This document shows positions 38,524 through 39,611 of a stretch of DNA of 39,611 nucleotides, in pieces. Under the pieces are notes generated by a model, which saw nothing but the letters and a program-made list of their open reading frames with translations, was not told the origin of the DNA and ran no database searches. The stretch is from positions 80,357 to 119,967 of the forward strand of contig NZ_JAOVZT010000007.1 of the NCBI RefSeq assembly GCF_025716945.1, written 5' to 3'. Position 1 is the first letter of the stretch, and each line of letters starts with the position of its first letter. Source of the stretch: Geodermatophilus sp. YIM 151500. GTDB taxonomy: Bacteria > Actinomycetota > Actinomycetes > Mycobacteriales > Geodermatophilaceae. The position numbers and the translations under genes are program-made.

Positions 38524-39424
38524 GGCACGCGTCATCCCGCTGCGGCCCGACGACGACGAGACACGGCTGCCGCCGCCCCCGTCCCTGGGCTGGGAGCAGC
38601 AGGTCGCCGACGTGCTGGAGTTCCTCCGCCGCCGTCTCACCGGCGAGTACGACACCGACGAGTTCGGTTTCGACCCGGACCTGACCGACCACGTGCTGCT
38701 CCCGCTGCTGCGGCCGCTGTTCGCCCGGTGGTTCCGGGTGGAGACGCAGGGCGCCGAGCACGTCCCCGCCACGGGCGGCGCGCTGGTGGTGGCCAACCAC
38801 TCCGGCACGCTCCCGGTCGACTCGCTCATGGCCACCGTCGCCCTGCACGACCACCACCCCGCGCAGCGGCGGCTGCGGCTGCTGGGGGCCGACCTGGTCT
38901 TCGACATGCCCTTCGTCGGCGCGCTGTCGCGCAAGCTCGGCGCGACCCTCGCCTGCACCGAGGACGTCGAGCGGCTGCTCACCGAAGGCGAGCTCGTGGG
39001 CGTCTTCCCGGAGGGCTTCAAGGGCATCGGCAAGCCGTTCCGCGACCGCTACACGCTCCAGCGCTTCGGTCGCGGAGGATTCGTCAGCGCGGCCCTGCGC
39101 ACCGGCACCCCCATCGTGCCCTGCGCCATAGTCGGCGCCGAGGAGATCTACCCGATGATCGGCAACGCCAGGACGGCGGCCCGGCTGCTCGGCCTGCCGT
39201 ACTTCCCGATCACCCCGACGTTCCCCCTGCTCGGTCCGCTCGGGCTGCTGCCGCTGCCGTCGAAGTGGCTGATCGCGTTCGGCGAGCCCATCGAGACCGC
39301 GTCCTACGGACCCGACGCGGCCGAGGACCCGATGCTGGTGTTCAACCTGACCGACCAGGTGCGCGAGACCATCCAGCACTCGCTGTACCAGCTCCTCCTG
39401 CAACGCCGCAGCGTTTTCACCTGA
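38516..39424 (+). CDS. PlsC-type acyltransferase
   Basis: A 302-residue acyltransferase resembling Rv0502. The core begins near residue 70: V-V-A-N-H-S-G-T-L-P-V-D is the variant HxxxxD-type block I of this subgroup, G-V-F-P-E-G-F-K-G is block III, and I-V-P-C-A-I-V-G-A-E-E-I-Y is block IV. It should transfer fatty acyl chains to a glycerophosphate or related acceptor at the membrane. ATG 38516 was chosen; GTG 38513 is an equal alternative. It overlaps the GalE-like gene by 8 nt and is the last gene of the bS22 operon. Confidence 0.87.
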   Translation: MPEARVIPLRPDDDETRLPPPPSLGWEQQVADVLEFLRRRLTGEYDTDEFGFDPDLTDHVLLPLLRPLFARWFRVETQGAEHVPATGGALVVANHSGTLPVDSLMATVALHDHHPAQRRLRLLGADLVFDMPFVGALSRKLGATLACTEDVERLLTEGELVGVFPEGFKGIGKPFRDRYTLQRFGRGGFVSAALRTGTPIVPCAIVGAEEIYPMIGNARTAARLLGLPYFPITPTFPLLGPLGLLPLPSKWLIAFGEPIETASYGPDAAEDPMLVFNLTDQVRETIQHSLYQLLLQRRSVFT

Positions 39425-39454
39425 CGCGGTGACATGGTCGTCCTCCGGACGACA

Positions 39455-39611
39455 CCGCGGCCAACGGCCGTCCCGACCTGCGTGGAGCCGCTGCCCGGCG
39501 TTCCTCGGGGGACCCTCCGGGCCCCCGCTCGTCGCGACCGCCTCGCGGGGCGGCGCCGGTGGGCACCCGCGGCCAACGGCCGTCCCGACCTGCGTGGAGC
39601 CGCTGCCCGGC
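39455..39611. repeat. Direct-repeat pair flanking the hairpin core at the right edge
   Basis: A 45-nt sequence at 39455-39499 recurs exactly at 39567-39611 (period 112), and the window ends inside the second copy. The 32-nt core (39502-39533) lies between them. The flanking repeat is unrelated in sequence to that near 22.5 kb, although the A - core - A layout is the same. Confidence 0.88.
39502..39533. terminator. Hairpin core identical to 22538-22569
   Basis: A 32-nt identity with the element after murB, again about 80 nt after the stop of a plus-strand gene. It folds as a GC-rich hairpin with a bulged A. Confidence 0.6.

Overview
The window is very GC-rich, densely coded DNA from an actinobacterium. 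A mycothiol glycosyltransferase (MshA), SenX3-RegX3-PhoU, an HbhA-like protein, a BldC-type regulator and the 32-residue ribosomal protein bS22 place it in that phylum. From memory, the order xre-hbhA-DUF2516 / murB / mshA-ybjN / gpm / senX3-regX3 / Rv0495c-like / ppx / Rv0497-like / proC / bldC-like / bS22 / galE-like / plsC-like matches Mycobacterium tuberculosis Rv0474-Rv0502. The left part has the Rv0811c/Rv0812/Rv0813c group (YgfZ, aminodeoxychorismate-lyase-like, nitrobindin-like). Composition and gene content suggest a Geodermatophilaceae-type organism (Blastococcus, Geodermatophilus, Modestobacter), but the family assignment is an inference.

Layout. 1-2.5 kb: an F420-reductase-like NAD(P) protein, a TetR regulator and a divergent NAD-dependent epimerase. 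2.5-4.8 kb: a 34-residue membrane microprotein, a nitrobindin-like protein and a DUF885 metallopeptidase in overlapping order. 4.9-9.4 kb: an envelope block with an anchored two-cysteine protein, an MMPL transporter overlapped by an LmeA-like lipid-binding protein, and an unknown conserved protein. 9.8-12 kb: NhaA and a PabC-like enzyme. 12.1-15.1 kb: a tight operon fur - ygfZ - BKACE - rsiG. 15.2-18.8 kb: asparaginase, the xre-hbhA operon, DUF2516, PspC and a macrodomain protein. 18.8-21.4 kb: a reverse operon of two methyltransferase-fold proteins and an MDMPI-fold protein. 21.5-27.7 kb: MurB, MshA, YbjN, an MFS exporter, a small membrane protein and phosphoglycerate mutase. 27.9-30.7 kb: phosphate signalling. 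30.8-39.4 kb: small regulators, GlxA-type regulator, exopolyphosphatase, ProC, BldC-like protein, bS22, a GalE-like protein and an acyltransferase.

Regulation visible in the sequence. Many genes start 6-7 nt after a TANNNT or CAGGAT-like hexamer and lack a ribosome-binding site, which predicts widespread leaderless transcription. This signature decides several start codons and exposes two very short genes. One is a 25-codon ORF with eight proline codons whose stop overlaps the start of proC, the last enzyme of proline synthesis; it is a candidate proline-sensing leader peptide. A second strong result is an RsiG-type cyclic-di-GMP-binding anti-sigma factor carrying both copies of the E-x3-S-x2-R-x3-Q-x3-D motif. 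PHO-box-like repeats lie between phoU and senX3, and an inverted-repeat operator covers the -35 region of the xre-hbhA operon.

Two intergenic regions, near 22.5 kb and at the right edge, carry the same 32-nt hairpin core, each time flanked by its own perfect or near-perfect direct repeat. No tRNA, rRNA, CRISPR array, transposase or phage gene was seen.
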